Shown: in pieces, positions 1-9,130 of the stretch
How positions within the stretch are numbered: position 1 is the stretch's first letter
How the letters are laid out: each line of letters begins with the position of its first letter
Origin: Lentilactobacillus raoultii
GTDB taxonomy: Bacteria > Bacillota > Bacilli > Lactobacillales > Lactobacillaceae
Assembly: GCF_900411375.1 (NCBI RefSeq)
Contig: NZ_LS422984.1
Coordinates: 591,350 to 655,349, forward strand
Direction: 5' to 3'
Length of the DNA stretch: 64,000 nucleotides
Program-made: the position numbers and the translations under genes
The notes under the pieces: model-generated
What the model was told of the DNA's origin: nothing
What the model saw: the letters and a program-made list of their open reading frames with translations, nothing else
Database searches by the model: none

Positions 1-696
1 AGTAGGATCTGACCCGGACGCTCCATTGAAGCTAACTGTGTTAGGATTTTCTAATTTTAATGGAATATCTAGCTGATAATAGCTACCTCTATTTAGAGTT
101 CCTTGAACTCTAATTGCTCGAAGGTTTTCCCAATCGGTAGCAGTCCAGGATTTAGTTCCTTCTTCAGAGGTGTAATTCATATCTTTATCAGCGTATGTTG
201 TAGTCAAACCAGAGGACGTACTGCCCTCTGTGGGGGTAACAGTACCATTCCCCCGGTACACGACAACGGGAGAAGTGGCAGTTGTTGAAATGTTTCTCGG
301 ATAAAATAATGGTAACCCGAACGAAACAAAAAGCGGCATTGGGTCCTTTGAATCGTTTTCTATCCTAATATGTTCATATAGGGATGAAGGATTCTTTTTG
401 TAACTGTCCAAGTTAAGGATAGAGCTAGTGGTGCCGTTTGCTTTTGAACCTACATAATTTGATTTTTTGTCATCTAAACTAATCCAAGAAGTAAATTTCT
501 GGTTAGTGTCACCATTTGAATTTGTAACAAAATCCCTTTGTGGCGTTACCCCATTATAAACGCTTGGAACGCTTGTATCTGCTGAATCGCTGGCTGCACT
601 TGCGTTAATTGCAACAATTCCAGTTACAAGAAAAGTTATTGAGAATAAAGCCAACTTAAACACGTTCAAAAATCTTTGGTGAATTTTTACATCCAT
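1..696 (-). CDS. Secreted surface protein, N-terminal part (cut by window edge)
   Basis: An open frame runs from an ATG at 696 to the window edge (232 codons, no stop). A GAGGAG ribosome site precedes the ATG. The N-terminus has a short charged start, a hydrophobic stretch and an A-S-A-like cleavage region near residue 35, so it should be exported. The mature part resembles the N-terminal region of the surface protein at 35.9 kb: both have a D-D-K-K/S-S-N stretch followed by a 'Y..L/I..IEN.S' motif. By analogy the missing C-terminus may carry a Ser/Thr linker and a DUF5776-like anchor. Function is unknown; adhesion or wall association is an inference. Confidence 0.72.
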   Translation of the reverse strand, partial: MDVKIHQRFLNVFKLALFSITFLVTGIVAINASAASDSADTSVPSVYNGVTPQRDFVTNSNGDTNQKFTSWISLDDKKSNYVGSKANGTTSSILNLDSYKKNPSSLYEHIRIENDSKDPMPLFVSFGLPLFYPRNISTTATSPVVVYRGNGTVTPTEGSTSSGLTTTYADKDMNYTSEEGTKSWTATDWENLRAIRVQGTLNRGSYYQLDIPLKLENPNTVSFNGASGSDPT

Positions 697-1148
697 AAAT
701 TAATCACTCCTCATATTTTTTATCCCTCAAAGTTATTTTACATCAAATGAATAAGACATTACATATAAGTAAGCATAAAATTCTCTTTCATTTTTAAATG
801 AACATTAAAATGATAAATTATTGTTGCAATTGGTGTAATTCTGGATAACTCAAGTGGGGCATTGATCTTAGTTTTTTTGAAAATTAATTAGCCCGAAATG
901 TAATGAATTTTGTATTTTAAAGTTATATTATTCTCAAAGTGATATAAATTATATAATCTTTAAAACATATTGCTTGAGCTTAATTGACATCAAGACTACA
1001 CTTATATGCGTAGAGGATCATTTGAACGCCAATTCTGATTAATTAATAGTTAATTTACTTGACCCTCACCAAGTTAATGGCCATTGATTAACCCGAAAAT
1101 CAGTCTAATGGGTAAGTTTGATTGAATTAAATAGAATTGGGGTCTTTT
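697..1148. other. Intergenic region between divergent surface-protein genes
   Basis: AT-rich spacer holding the two divergent promoters. A TTGACA hexamer is visible at about 983 on the plus strand, but no well-spaced -10 follows it, so I do not assign a promoter. No gene or structured repeat was seen. Confidence 0.5.
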
Positions 1149-3098
1149 ATGGAAAATCGTCATTATTTTCACGTTGTTGCTAAGGCTAAAAAGCGGGTTG
1201 TCTGGTTATCCGTGGTTGGTCTAATGGCTGGCCTGGCGATTGGCACGTCGGTCGCTGCCGAAAGTTCACCAAGTGATCAAGGTGATGCTCAAGCAAGTCG
1301 TTCGTTAGTCCCAACACCACCATCAGTTAAATCACCGACAGCTGGTCAAACTACTCAGCCAGCTGTTAAAGCAGACGGCATGTTGGAGATTAAATGGGGC
1401 ACTTGTCCACTTAGCCTGAAAGATGGGATTTTAACCATTCATGCTGGTGAAATGGCTCCCAGGACCTGGGATGATCCAGGGAATCCACTCAACTCATTGC
1501 TTTGGAGCGGCTGGGTAACGGGCATCCATGTTGAAAAGGGCGTTATTTTACCAGCTGATGCTTCTTATTTGTTTGGTGGCTTGCCGGTTTCGTCAATTAT
1601 CTTTAATGAAGGAATTGACACGTCTCGAGTTACCAACATGACTGAGATGTTTGCTTATGATCCAAAATTAGTCTCATTGGATTTAGGCCATTTTAATACT
1701 CGTCAAGTCACGACAATGTACTTGATGTTTTTTGGCGATTCTTCGTTGACGTCACTTAACGTTTCAAGTTTCGAGACGCAAAACGTCAAGAAAACGGCAT
1801 TGATGTTTGCTGGGGATACTAAATTAGAATCCTTGGATCTAAGCCATTTTGACACCCGTCAAGCGGCTGCTGAAGATCGGGGGACTTACGGAATGCTGGG
1901 ATTCACCACCCAAACACTTGAAAGCTTGTGGAAAGTAAAAGTTGGTCCCAACACGGTCATTAGCAACAAGCGCCCAATCGGTGTCTTAGGAATTCCGGGA
2001 TTGGTCAATGCGCCGGGAAGTTCAACCCCCGGCCGGGAGCATCCGTTTACCGATGCAGCTTTTCCGGGTGCAACTTTTAAGAACAATGGGCCAAAGTGGC
2101 AGGAAGCTGGTACCAGTCAAGATGGTCATAATCCAACGGGACCGCTTCTAAGTGCCAAGAAATTGAATGCTTATTTGGCCAAGCCTCGTGATAAGTCCGA
2201 AACTTGGGTTTGGCAACAACTGCCCGCTCAAACGCAATCTTTATTAATTCACTACGTTGATGCCGATGGGAAAACACTTGCCCCGGACTACGAAGGCTAT
2301 GGTTATCAAGGTGGCACTTATGACGTATCTGCGGCTCACTACCGGCCTGAAATCAACGGCTATACTTGGAACGGCAAGTTGCCCGACAACTACCAAGGCA
2401 CTTACGCCGATCACCCCGTCGTTGTTAAATACGTCTATGATAAAAAGCCGGTAACACCGGAAAAACCGGGTGGCGGTTCATCCGGGAGCTCTCAAACGGG
2501 GACTTCGACGACTGGTTCAAGTATCATTAAACCCGGTACACCAGCAACACCAGGTAACAATGGTGGTAATAATGGGAGTAATGGTAACGGCAGTCATTCG
2601 CCTACCGATACTACCAGTCGCGTTAAGATCGTGCGCAAAGTGGTTTATGCGGTGAGAGCGATTCATCTGTACCGCAGCGCTAATTTCGAGAGGTCACAGC
2701 GCCTGGCTTCGTATTCACGAGTTAAACGAACCGAGCGGCCGATGTTTATCGTCTTGGGTTATCGACGGTCGACCGGTGGTGCGCTCCGTTTTCAGGTTCG
2801 AGATATTAACCATGGTAAACATACGGCAGGGAAAGTTGGTTACATCACTGCCAGTCACCGATACGTGGTGAATGCTTATTATCAATCGTTGCCAAAGACA
2901 CGCCGGCTCACCGTTATTTCACCAAAGGGAGTTCATGCTTATCGAAGTCGAAATTTGACCGGTCGAAGCAGATCCTACAAACGAGGCACTCGGCTAAAAG
3001 TTAAGAGATTGCTTAAGCATAATTTGACCACCCGATATCAGCTGACTAACGGGTATTATGTCACGGCTAATAAGAAATTGGTGATTCAAAAAAATTAG
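1149..3098 (+). CDS. BspA-family leucine-rich-repeat surface protein with MucBP and DUF5776-like C-terminus
   Basis: About 649 residues. I chose ATG 1149 (GGGG ribosome site 6 bases upstream) over the TTG at 1137. Order of parts: signal peptide (residues 1-38, ending V-A-A), a DUF285/BspA-type repeat region (about 140-250) with repeated 'T..V.NMT.MF' and 'L.SLDLS.FDT' units, one MucBP-like domain (about 370-430, 'IHYVDADGKTL'), a Gly/Ser/Asn linker, and a basic C-terminal domain of about 130 residues ending 'YVTANKKLVIQ'. The same C-terminal domain closes the 35.9-kb surface protein, where the ending is nearly identical. It has no LPxTG motif, so wall retention probably depends on the basic domain. 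Likely adhesin; ligand unknown. Confidence 0.85.
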   Translation: MENRHYFHVVAKAKKRVVWLSVVGLMAGLAIGTSVAAESSPSDQGDAQASRSLVPTPPSVKSPTAGQTTQPAVKADGMLEIKWGTCPLSLKDGILTIHAGEMAPRTWDDPGNPLNSLLWSGWVTGIHVEKGVILPADASYLFGGLPVSSIIFNEGIDTSRVTNMTEMFAYDPKLVSLDLGHFNTRQVTTMYLMFFGDSSLTSLNVSSFETQNVKKTALMFAGDTKLESLDLSHFDTRQAAAEDRGTYGMLGFTTQTLESLWKVKVGPNTVISNKRPIGVLGIPGLVNAPGSSTPGREHPFTDAAFPGATFKNNGPKWQEAGTSQDGHNPTGPLLSAKKLNAYLAKPRDKSETWVWQQLPAQTQSLLIHYVDADGKTLAPDYEGYGYQGGTYDVSAAHYRPEINGYTWNGKLPDNYQGTYADHPVVVKYVYDKKPVTPEKPGGGSSGSSQTGTSTTGSSIIKPGTPATPGNNGGNNGSNGNGSHSPTDTTSRVKIVRKVVYAVRAIHLYRSANFERSQRLASYSRVKRTERPMFIVLGYRRSTGGALRFQVRDINHGKHTAGKVGYITASHRYVVNAYYQSLPKTRRLTVISPKGVHAYRSRNLTGRSRSYKRGTRLKVKRLLKHNLTTRYQLTNGYYVTANKKLVIQKN

Positions 3099-3143
3099 TG
3101 AACGATTGACCATTTAATTGATCGCATTTTTGATTTATTGCAC

Positions 3144-3187
3144 AAAAAGCCAAGCAGTTGAGAATGAACTCGACTGTTTGGCTTTTT
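3144..3187 (+). terminator. Rho-independent terminator
   Basis: AAAAAGCCAAGCAGTTGAG and its near-complement CTCGACTGTTTGGCTTTTT flank a 6-base loop. It serves the surface-protein gene ending at 3098 and, as it is flanked by A and T runs, can act on both strands. Confidence 0.85.
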
Positions 3188-3291
3188 GTGACTTTTAGCA
3201 TTGTCTGGTAACAGACAGTAGTTGGCAATCAACTAACCAACTGAATAACTTTAACCTCGTGAACTTAAAAGCACTTTGATCGACATTGAAA

Positions 3292-4242
3292 TTATTCTTG
3301 ATGGTTGAGTGGTGTGCCGGGATCCCGATCGTAATCCAGCTTTTGGGTGATCTTTTCCGGAATTGGGAGAACCGGATCAATGACTGGATTATTGTGATAA
3401 ACTTTTTGGTATTTTGACCGGAAGGCGCTTGGGGTAACACCGGTCATTTTCTTGAATTGCTTCATAAACAGCTTTTCATCCGAAAAGTAGGCAGAGGTGC
3501 TGATTTCTTTAACTGAGAGGTTGGTTCTGATTAACAACGCCTGGGCAGTTTGAATTTTCAAGTAAATCATATAGTGCTTGGGAGACATCCCGACGTACTT
3601 TTTAAATAATCGTGAAACGTACTGCTGATTCAATTCGGTTTCGTCCGCAATTTCCTTTAAGGTTGGCGAACGAAAAATATTTGTCCGAATCCATTCCTTT
3701 AATTGACTGACCAAAGCACTGTTCTTATCCTCTTTGGCAGTTTGACTAACCGAATTTGCCAACTGTGTCAAAATCAGGGTCATGAATAAGTTTTGTTGGT
3801 TTTGGGCAAAGGGCTGCGACCTATCGACCGTTAACAATTGGTGGGTGAGGATCAATAAATCGCTAAGATCGGTTAAATGGTAACTCATGTTCAATGAGAT
3901 TATGTCACCATGGTGCTTTTCTTTACCATTATTTGGTGAATCTTTAGTTTTGAGGGTTGGTTTATCGGGAATTAAAAAGTGCAGCCAACAGAATTCCACC
4001 GCTTGTGAAGAAGGAACGGTGCCCTTCATAGTTGTATAGGGTGGGACAATTAAGACGTCATTAGCGTTTAAAACCATTGTCTGAGAACCAATGATTAAAT
4101 TAATTGGCCCGCGAATGCAGATGATCAATTCATAATCACCGTGATGATACCGAACCTTGTGTTTCCATCCCGGATCGGCAGAAAAGTTGCCACCGACCAT
4201 AAACCAAACGGCTTCATTACTGTCAAAAGTCAGCTGCTTCAC
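3292..4242 (-). CDS. AraC-family transcriptional regulator
   Basis: 316 residues from a GTG at 4242; GGAGG sits 8 bases upstream, which favours this over the ATG at 4275. The N-terminal half is a cupin-like sugar-sensing domain ('YHHGDYELIICIRG', 'VLIVPPY'). The C-terminal 100 residues hold the two AraC HTH motifs ('LKEIADETELNQQYVSRLFK' and 'VKEISTSAYFSDEKLFMKQF' then 'TPSAFR'). It is divergent from the GH127 gene and probably activates it in response to an arabinose-containing sugar; the inducer is inferred from the neighbour. Confidence 0.88.
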   Translation of the reverse strand: MKQLTFDSNEAVWFMVGGNFSADPGWKHKVRYHHGDYELIICIRGPINLIIGSQTMVLNANDVLIVPPYTTMKGTVPSSQAVEFCWLHFLIPDKPTLKTKDSPNNGKEKHHGDIISLNMSYHLTDLSDLLILTHQLLTVDRSQPFAQNQQNLFMTLILTQLANSVSQTAKEDKNSALVSQLKEWIRTNIFRSPTLKEIADETELNQQYVSRLFKKYVGMSPKHYMIYLKIQTAQALLIRTNLSVKEISTSAYFSDEKLFMKQFKKMTGVTPSAFRSKYQKVYHNNPVIDPVLPIPEKITQKLDYDRDPGTPLNHQE

Positions 4243-4481
4243 AATGATCGCCTCCAATCTAGCAAGCCTTAACATTCAATATAAAAAGTCCACCAAATAT
4301 CTTATTTCATTCACCTAAACGATTGGGTCACTTTAAAAGGGATACTTTATATGCCTATTTTGGCAGTGCTTTTTAGGACCATTTCTTTCAACTTTTAGTT
4401 TAGCATTATTTTTTTGAAAGCGTCATCTAAATTATCCTTTTTTGACACCATTTATGTTTTTTATGAGGTTTAAAGTTTTTG

Positions 4482-4497
4482 ATGAAACCGCTATCAT
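4482..4497 (+). promoter_or_regulatory. cre site (CcpA operator)
   Basis: TGAAACCGCTATCA at 4483-4496 matches every fixed position of the consensus TGWAANCGNTNWCA. It lies about 150 bases upstream of the GH127 start and implies carbon catabolite repression. Confidence 0.75.
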
Positions 4498-4519
4498 TAT
4501 AAGTGTAATCGAAGGAAAC

Positions 4520-4551
4520 GACTGAAACTTAAAAAACAAATTGTTTCAGTC
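4520..4551 (+). promoter_or_regulatory. Inverted repeat in the GH127 leader
   Basis: GACTGAAAC (4520-4528) and GTTTCAGTC (4543-4551) form a perfect 9-bp inverted repeat with a 14-base loop between the cre site and the GH127 gene. It could be an mRNA hairpin or an operator. There is no T run, so it is not a standard terminator. Confidence 0.45.
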
Positions 4552-4645
4552 TTGTTAGAAAGAAAGTTCTTAAAATGCCGTTATGATATCATGATTTGCT
4601 GAGCTTTGATTATGACAATTATTCAATAAAGAAAGCGTGAGTTTT

Positions 4646-6619
4646 ATGGATCAATTAACAAAGTTGTCAATTAATGATGTTCAAATCACATCGAAATTTT
4701 GGAAACACTACCGCGACTTGATTGCCGAGGATTCGGTGCCCTTCCAATGGGATATGATTAACGACAAGGGTAAAATGGATGTCACCAATGCCAAGGCAGC
4801 CGGTGGCGCAGCTGATCACAGTGGCGCCATCGAAAACCTTAAGATCGCTGCCGGTCGGGCTAAAGGACATCACTTTGGTTATCCTTTCCAAGATACGGAT
4901 GTTTATAAGTGGTTGGAAACCGTTGCCTATGTCTTGAAATATCACTTTGATCAAAAAATGAAGGATGAAGCCGACTGGACGGTTGACCTCATCGCTGACG
5001 CCCAGGATGATGACGGTTACCTGTCAACCTATTTCCAGATTGATGCGCCGCAACGTAAATTTAAGCGACTCCAGCAGTCCCACGAATTATATTCGATGGG
5101 TCATTACATTGAAGCCGGCGTTGCCTACTATGAATCAACCGGTAGTCAAAAAGCTTTGGAAATTGCTGAAAAGATGGCCGGCTGCATTGATCGACATTTT
5201 GGACCGGAAGATGGAAAAATCCATGGTTACGATGGGCATCCGGAAATCGAACTGGCCTTGTCTAAACTTTATGAAGTCACCAAGAACAAGACCTATTTAA
5301 ATCTGGCCAAATACTTCATCACTGAACGAGGCCGTGATTTGAATTTCTTCAAACGTCAAAATGAAGCTGACGGAATTGATAATGACTTCTTCCCAGATTT
5401 GCGCACGATTGGTGATCGGTATTATTTTGCTGACAAACCAATTACTGAACAGAAGGATGCTCATGGTCACGCCGTTCGGGTCTTGTATTTCTGCACCGGC
5501 TTGGCTCACGTTGCCCGTGTTGAACACGATGACAAGTTGTTAAAAGCTGCCAAAACGATTTGGCAAGATATCGTTAAGCGCCAAATGTACATTACGGGAA
5601 ATGTTGGCCAAACCGCAACCGGTGAAGCTTTCACGTACGATTACGATTTGCCAAATGAGACGGATTATGGCGAGACTTGTGCCTCAGTATCAATGGTCTT
5701 CTTTAACAAACAGATGCTGGCCGACCAATTTGCAGGCCAGTTTGGTGATGTGATTGAAAAAGAAATTTTCAACGGTGCCTTAAGCGGGATTGCTTTGGAT
5801 GGTAAGCACTACTTCTACGCTAATCCTTTGGAAGCCGATCCGCTGGCAAGCAAGTTAAATCCGGGTAAACAGCACATCTCACTACGCCGCTCATCCTGGT
5901 TTGCCTGCGCTTGCTGCCCGGCTAATATCACACGCCTGATTGCTTCACTTGATCAATACCTGTATGAAATTCACGATAACGTCATTTTATCTCATCAATT
6001 CATCGCAAATGACGCCCACTTCAACGATGGGATTGAAGTTAAGCAGGATGGCAACTTCCCATGGGACGGCCACATTGATTATGCCATTGAGAATCCTAAG
6101 ATGGATCAGTTTACATTTGGTATTCGGATTCCTAACTGGAGTCTTGATCAATATACCGTCAAGGTAAACGGCCAAGCAGTTGATAAGCAGCTGGATAATC
6201 ACATCCTCTACTTGCCAATTAGTGCTAAATCAACCAAAATTTCGCTTGAGTTGAATATGAATGTTCATTTAGTTCGAGCAAATACTAAGGTAAGCGCCGA
6301 TATGATGAAGGTTGCTGTTCAACGTGGTCCGATCGTTTACTGCGTTGAAGGTGTCGATAACGAAGAACCTCTCTGGCGCTATGTTTTGGGACAAAAGCCA
6401 TCCTTTAAGTACCAATATCAAGCCCACTTGCTTAATGGTGTTGGCACGTTAACCACGGATGATGTTTACCGAATCGAAGATGATCCTGACGATAGTTTGT
6501 ACACGTTTGATCGACCAAAAGGAGCTCAAAAGAGTCATTTGCAGTTCATTCCATACTATGCTTGGGCTAACCGGGCTGAGAAGCAAATGACGGTTTGGCT
6601 GCATCAAAACGAAATTTAA
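4646..6619 (+). CDS. GH127 beta-L-arabinofuranosidase
   Basis: 657 residues from ATG 4646; a GTG nine bases upstream is possible but is crowded by the ribosome site. No signal peptide, so it acts in the cytoplasm on imported arabino-oligosaccharides. The family's active site is visible: E343 in 'YGETCAS', C345, and the 'CACCPAN' motif with C423 and C424. These match the Glu, two zinc-binding Cys and nucleophile Cys of the characterised Bifidobacterium enzyme HypBA1 (E338, C340, C417, C418). Length is normal for the family. The divergent AraC regulator and the perfect cre site suggest induction by arabinosides and repression by glucose. It stands alone, with no transporter beside it. Confidence 0.93.
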   Translation: MDQLTKLSINDVQITSKFWKHYRDLIAEDSVPFQWDMINDKGKMDVTNAKAAGGAADHSGAIENLKIAAGRAKGHHFGYPFQDTDVYKWLETVAYVLKYHFDQKMKDEADWTVDLIADAQDDDGYLSTYFQIDAPQRKFKRLQQSHELYSMGHYIEAGVAYYESTGSQKALEIAEKMAGCIDRHFGPEDGKIHGYDGHPEIELALSKLYEVTKNKTYLNLAKYFITERGRDLNFFKRQNEADGIDNDFFPDLRTIGDRYYFADKPITEQKDAHGHAVRVLYFCTGLAHVARVEHDDKLLKAAKTIWQDIVKRQMYITGNVGQTATGEAFTYDYDLPNETDYGETCASVSMVFFNKQMLADQFAGQFGDVIEKEIFNGALSGIALDGKHYFYANPLEADPLASKLNPGKQHISLRRSSWFACACCPANITRLIASLDQYLYEIHDNVILSHQFIANDAHFNDGIEVKQDGNFPWDGHIDYAIENPKMDQFTFGIRIPNWSLDQYTVKVNGQAVDKQLDNHILYLPISAKSTKISLELNMNVHLVRANTKVSADMMKVAVQRGPIVYCVEGVDNEEPLWRYVLGQKPSFKYQYQAHLLNGVGTLTTDDVYRIEDDPDDSLYTFDRPKGAQKSHLQFIPYYAWANRAEKQMTVWLHQNEI

Positions 6620-6770
6620 ATGCTGTGAGTAAGAATTGATGTTAAAAAGACTTTGAAAGCCCGGTTATTTTGGGCATTTGATGCTGATGATGGTTGGCTT
6701 GAATGGACCTGTGATGGGCAAGCTTGTTGTTTATGGGGTTATGGGCGGTCTAAATTAACCGGGCTAATTT

Positions 6771-6826
6771 AAAGGTTCCGTGAAACTGATGAATGTGAGA
6801 CGCCGTCAGTTTTGCGGAACCTTTTT
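6771..6826 (+). terminator. Rho-independent terminator
   Basis: AAAGGTTCCG...TGAAACTGA pairs with TCAGTTTT GCGGAACC and is followed by five T. It ends the GH127 transcript and, read on the other strand, the CHY gene. Confidence 0.82.
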
Positions 6827-6838
6827 GGATTGTATTGA

Positions 6839-7138
6839 TTACTTAAAGTAAATGGCCTCGTGCAGCGCACATTTTGGATTGAAAGGGTGGTGGCAAAATG
6901 GGCATGCACCCAGTTTGTATTGGTTAAAGGTGAGTGTTTTTCGACAAACGCCGCAGATAACAGGCGCGTCCTCCTTGTCGCAAGGTACGAAGTGGTGATC
7001 CATCAATTCGTCGTGACACTGATAGCAGGCAAAATATTGTTGACATTGGGCGCATTTGAGACCGGCGATGTCGTTTTCTGAGTGATAGTGGCGACAGCGG
7101 CCGGCTTGATCGGTTTCGATGCCATGAATGGTGGGCAT
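6839..7138 (-). CDS. CHY zinc-finger protein
   Basis: 99 residues; ATG 7138 follows GGAGG by 7 bases. It is almost entirely a CHY-type zinc finger: 'TDQAGRCRHYHSENDIAGLKC', then C-x2-C, C-x2-C-H, 'HHFVPC', C-x2-C, 'CPFCHHPFN' and a final C-x-L-H. These residues can bind about three zinc ions. Small stand-alone CHY proteins are widespread in lactobacilli with no settled function; the eukaryotic relative Hot13 acts on zinc and disulfide exchange. Its 5' end is duplicated as a fragment at 7.65-7.77 kb. Confidence 0.85.
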   Translation of the reverse strand: MPTIHGIETDQAGRCRHYHSENDIAGLKCAQCQQYFACYQCHDELMDHHFVPCDKEDAPVICGVCRKTLTFNQYKLGACPFCHHPFNPKCALHEAIYFK

Positions 7139-7216
7139 AGTTGGGCCTCCTTGATGAGCTAACGTAGTAACGAAAATTTTAATTGATCATGCTGGCTTGT
7201 CTCTAGCTTTAAATGA

Positions 7217-7625
7217 TTATTCGCGTAACTTCTTCCTTAAAGCGTCTGCCAACACTTTGCTAAAATTGATTCCACGCTCCATTGCCTCTTCATTTAAATC
7301 AGCAGGAATAGTCGTATTCTTTTTAACAGTCGCCACCTTGATTTCTTTTTTAGCAGCTTCTAAATCCGCGGTAATCATAACAACATAATCGCCTTTTTTA
7401 GGAAGTGAAACGTCTTTAATTATACTTGCCTTAGGTAGGTTTCTGCGATTAGCCAACACTAACCCTAAGACTTCATTCGCTGAATATACGGCTTCTTTTT
7501 CATCACGACCATACACGACCATATGTGATTGCTTCTGGTATATCTGGAAATGTTACATTAATGGCACTTCCATCCGGTTCAGGATTAAAAATGGCGGGAT
7601 AAATTACAATTCGTTTTTTTGACAT
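7217..7625 (-). pseudogene. hicB: hicB-type antitoxin gene broken by a 10-bp duplication
   Basis: From ATG 7625 (ribosome site AAAGGAA) the frame reads 'YPAIFNPEPDGSAINVTFPD', the classic HicB N-terminus, and stops after about 40 codons. The C-terminal part continues in another frame ('GRDEKEAVYSANEVLGLVLANR', then 'IPADLNEEAMERGINFS' and a basic end). Removing one copy of the 10-bp repeat at 7504-7523 restores one frame of 132 codons, a normal HicB length, reading '..ITYGRDEKEA..'. No hicA toxin gene is found next to it. The C-terminal piece alone could still be made from a start at 7522 but lacks the partial RNase-H-like fold's first strands. Confidence 0.85.
7504..7523 (-). repeat. Perfect 10-bp tandem duplication (frameshift lesion)
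   Basis: CACGACCATA occurs twice in direct succession on the plus strand (7504-7513 and 7514-7523). It adds one net base of frame to the hicB coding sequence. Confidence 0.95.
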
Positions 7626-7648
7626 TTCAATTTTCCTTTCTTATTCCA

Positions 7649-7765
7649 CTATGAATTAAAAGATACGCTAAAGCGGCGAGAGGTCTTTGATCGAACCAGT
7701 TCGACGCTATGAATGGTGGGCATGGTTGAACCTTCTTGATAAGCTAACCTAGTAATGAGAGTTTT
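7649..7765 (-). pseudogene. 5' fragment of a CHY zinc-finger gene (duplicate of 7105-7180)
   Basis: The stretch 7689-7765 is clearly homologous to 7105-7180, the start and upstream region of the intact CHY gene; both share GAATGGTGGGCAT and the AAGCTAAC/GAGCTAAC block. Read on the minus strand from ATG 7723 it gives 'MPTIHSVELV', against 'MPTIHGIETD' in the intact gene, then degenerates and stops at 7649 after 24 codons. The zinc ligands are lost. The fragment and the intact gene flank the broken hicB. Confidence 0.8.
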
Positions 7766-7803
7766 GTGGAAAATGTTTAAAAAGCGATTAAAGAGTAGCT
7801 GCT

Positions 7804-8526
7804 TTACAATAAAAGATTATAGATAGCATGAAGGATCATGGTGCTGTAAATGCTCTTGCTTTTTAGGTATACGACAGCCAAAATCATTCCAATACCAGTT
7901 CTCAAAATGATCCCCTATAGTTCAGCTTGACTAAACAATGAAGCTTGCGTGAAGTTCCAGTGAGCGATGCCGAATAGGAAGCTCGAGAGGATAATGGCAA
8001 CAATCGTTGAATGGCATAAGTTGGTGAGTATCCGTAACAGGCTCTTTCGAAAGACTAGCTCTTCGACAATTGGCACGAGTATTGATCCAAAAAACAGTGC
8101 GATAACGGGATGCAATAAATATAAATTGCTTACCACGTGGTCATTTGCATTCTGAATCATTGAAAAAGGGTTGTTATAAACTCCATCCCAAAGGATCATT
8201 GAAATAAATCCGATTAAGACAGCCCCTCCGAAAAGCAATTTTCTATGATTGAGTTGTTGCCAATCCGTTTTAAGCTCAGTTCTTAGCAAAAAAATCACAA
8301 TCACGGCTTCAATCAGTTCAGCGGAGATCCCCCAAAGAAATTTTTGACTTGGTGAATTGAGCAATCCAAATTTGGACATGTACAGATTACTGTATTGAAA
8401 AATTAAGAAGACTAAAATAGCAGCCCAATAAGTGCGATATGGTTTGAAACCAGAATTAATTTTATCCAAGAAATGATGCTCCCAGTTTTGTATTATGCTT
8501 TTTGTTATACACTTCTTTTGATCCAA
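7804..8526 (-). pseudogene. CPBP (CAAX-type) membrane protease gene with in-frame stop
   Basis: The first 203 codons give several membrane segments and the family motifs 'EELVFRKSLL' (EExxxR) and 'FGIAHW'. A TAG at 7915-7917 interrupts the frame. The next 36 codons continue the same protein ('GIILRTGIGMILAVVYLKS', then 'HAIYNLL' with the conserved H-x3-N) to a TAA at 7804. Without the TAG it would be a normal 240-residue protein. Such proteins take part in bacteriocin self-immunity or peptide processing in lactobacilli. The start is a TTG with a weak ribosome site, so the 5' end is uncertain. Confidence 0.82.
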
Positions 8527-8635
8527 TTGGAATTTGCCATGTATAATTAATTAGGTGCTAAAAGAGTCGATAAAGGCTATCGTTGAAGACAATGGTAGTT
8601 TGCTATGATTAATAAGATAGAATGGAGGTGTTACC

Positions 8636-8986
8636 ATCGCCAAAACAGTCATCAAATTAATTCAAGAAAACTACACGATTCGTGGTGAAAAATTTAAAAT
8701 CACTGCCAAAGCCCGTTTTGATGCGGAAAGTGGTGAACAGCTATTTGATGAATCACTTGATAACCTGGCAATTCAACAGGCGTTCAATGTTTATCGTGAA
8801 AAGCATCATCATATAATGCCAGCGGAGATTACAAGCTTGCGGCAAAAACTTGGACTAACACGAAACGATTTTGCATCACTGTTTCATTGGAGCTTAACAA
8901 AGCTTGCAATTTATGAAGCGGGCGCATTGCTTTCTGAAGAGGACAATGGTCTGTTAAAAGTACTCGCAGCATTAACTGACAGATGA
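8636..8986 (+). CDS. MqsA-like HTH antitoxin-type protein with non-standard start (ATC)
   Basis: The frame 8636-8986 encodes 116 residues: a beta-rich N-terminus ('YTIRGEKFKITAKARFDAES'), 'EQLFDESLDNLAIQQAFNVY', then an XRE/MqsA-type HTH ('LRQKLGLTRNDFASLFHWS'). This is the layout of MqsA/YgiT antitoxins and of the HTH half of Panacea antitoxins, but the N-terminal zinc-binding Cys pairs are missing. No ATG, GTG or TTG lies between the upstream in-frame TAG (8618) and the conserved region. A strong GGAGG (8624-8628) sits 7 bases before ATC 8636, so the start was probably ATG and has mutated, or ATC is used poorly. No toxin gene is adjacent. It may be an inactive remnant. Confidence 0.7.
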   Translation: MAKTVIKLIQENYTIRGEKFKITAKARFDAESGEQLFDESLDNLAIQQAFNVYREKHHHIMPAEITSLRQKLGLTRNDFASLFHWSLTKLAIYEAGALLSEEDNGLLKVLAALTDR

Positions 8987-9095
8987 ATCGTACCATTTTT
9001 TTGGCTCAGGGTGAAGATGAACATGATCTGATTTTTGCTTATTAACTTAAGACTCAGTCAGAAAATCGTTTATTTATTTTTCAAACCTTGCTGAA

Positions 9096-9124
9096 TTGTT
9101 TTTGTAGATTCGATATGATATTAT
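9096..9124 (+). promoter_or_regulatory. Promoter of the antisense RNA at 9131
   Basis: TTGTTT (9096-9101), 17 bases, TATTAT (9119-9124). It predicts a transcript starting near 9131 that converges on the small toxin gene. Confidence 0.6.
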
Positions 9125-9130
9125 AAACAC

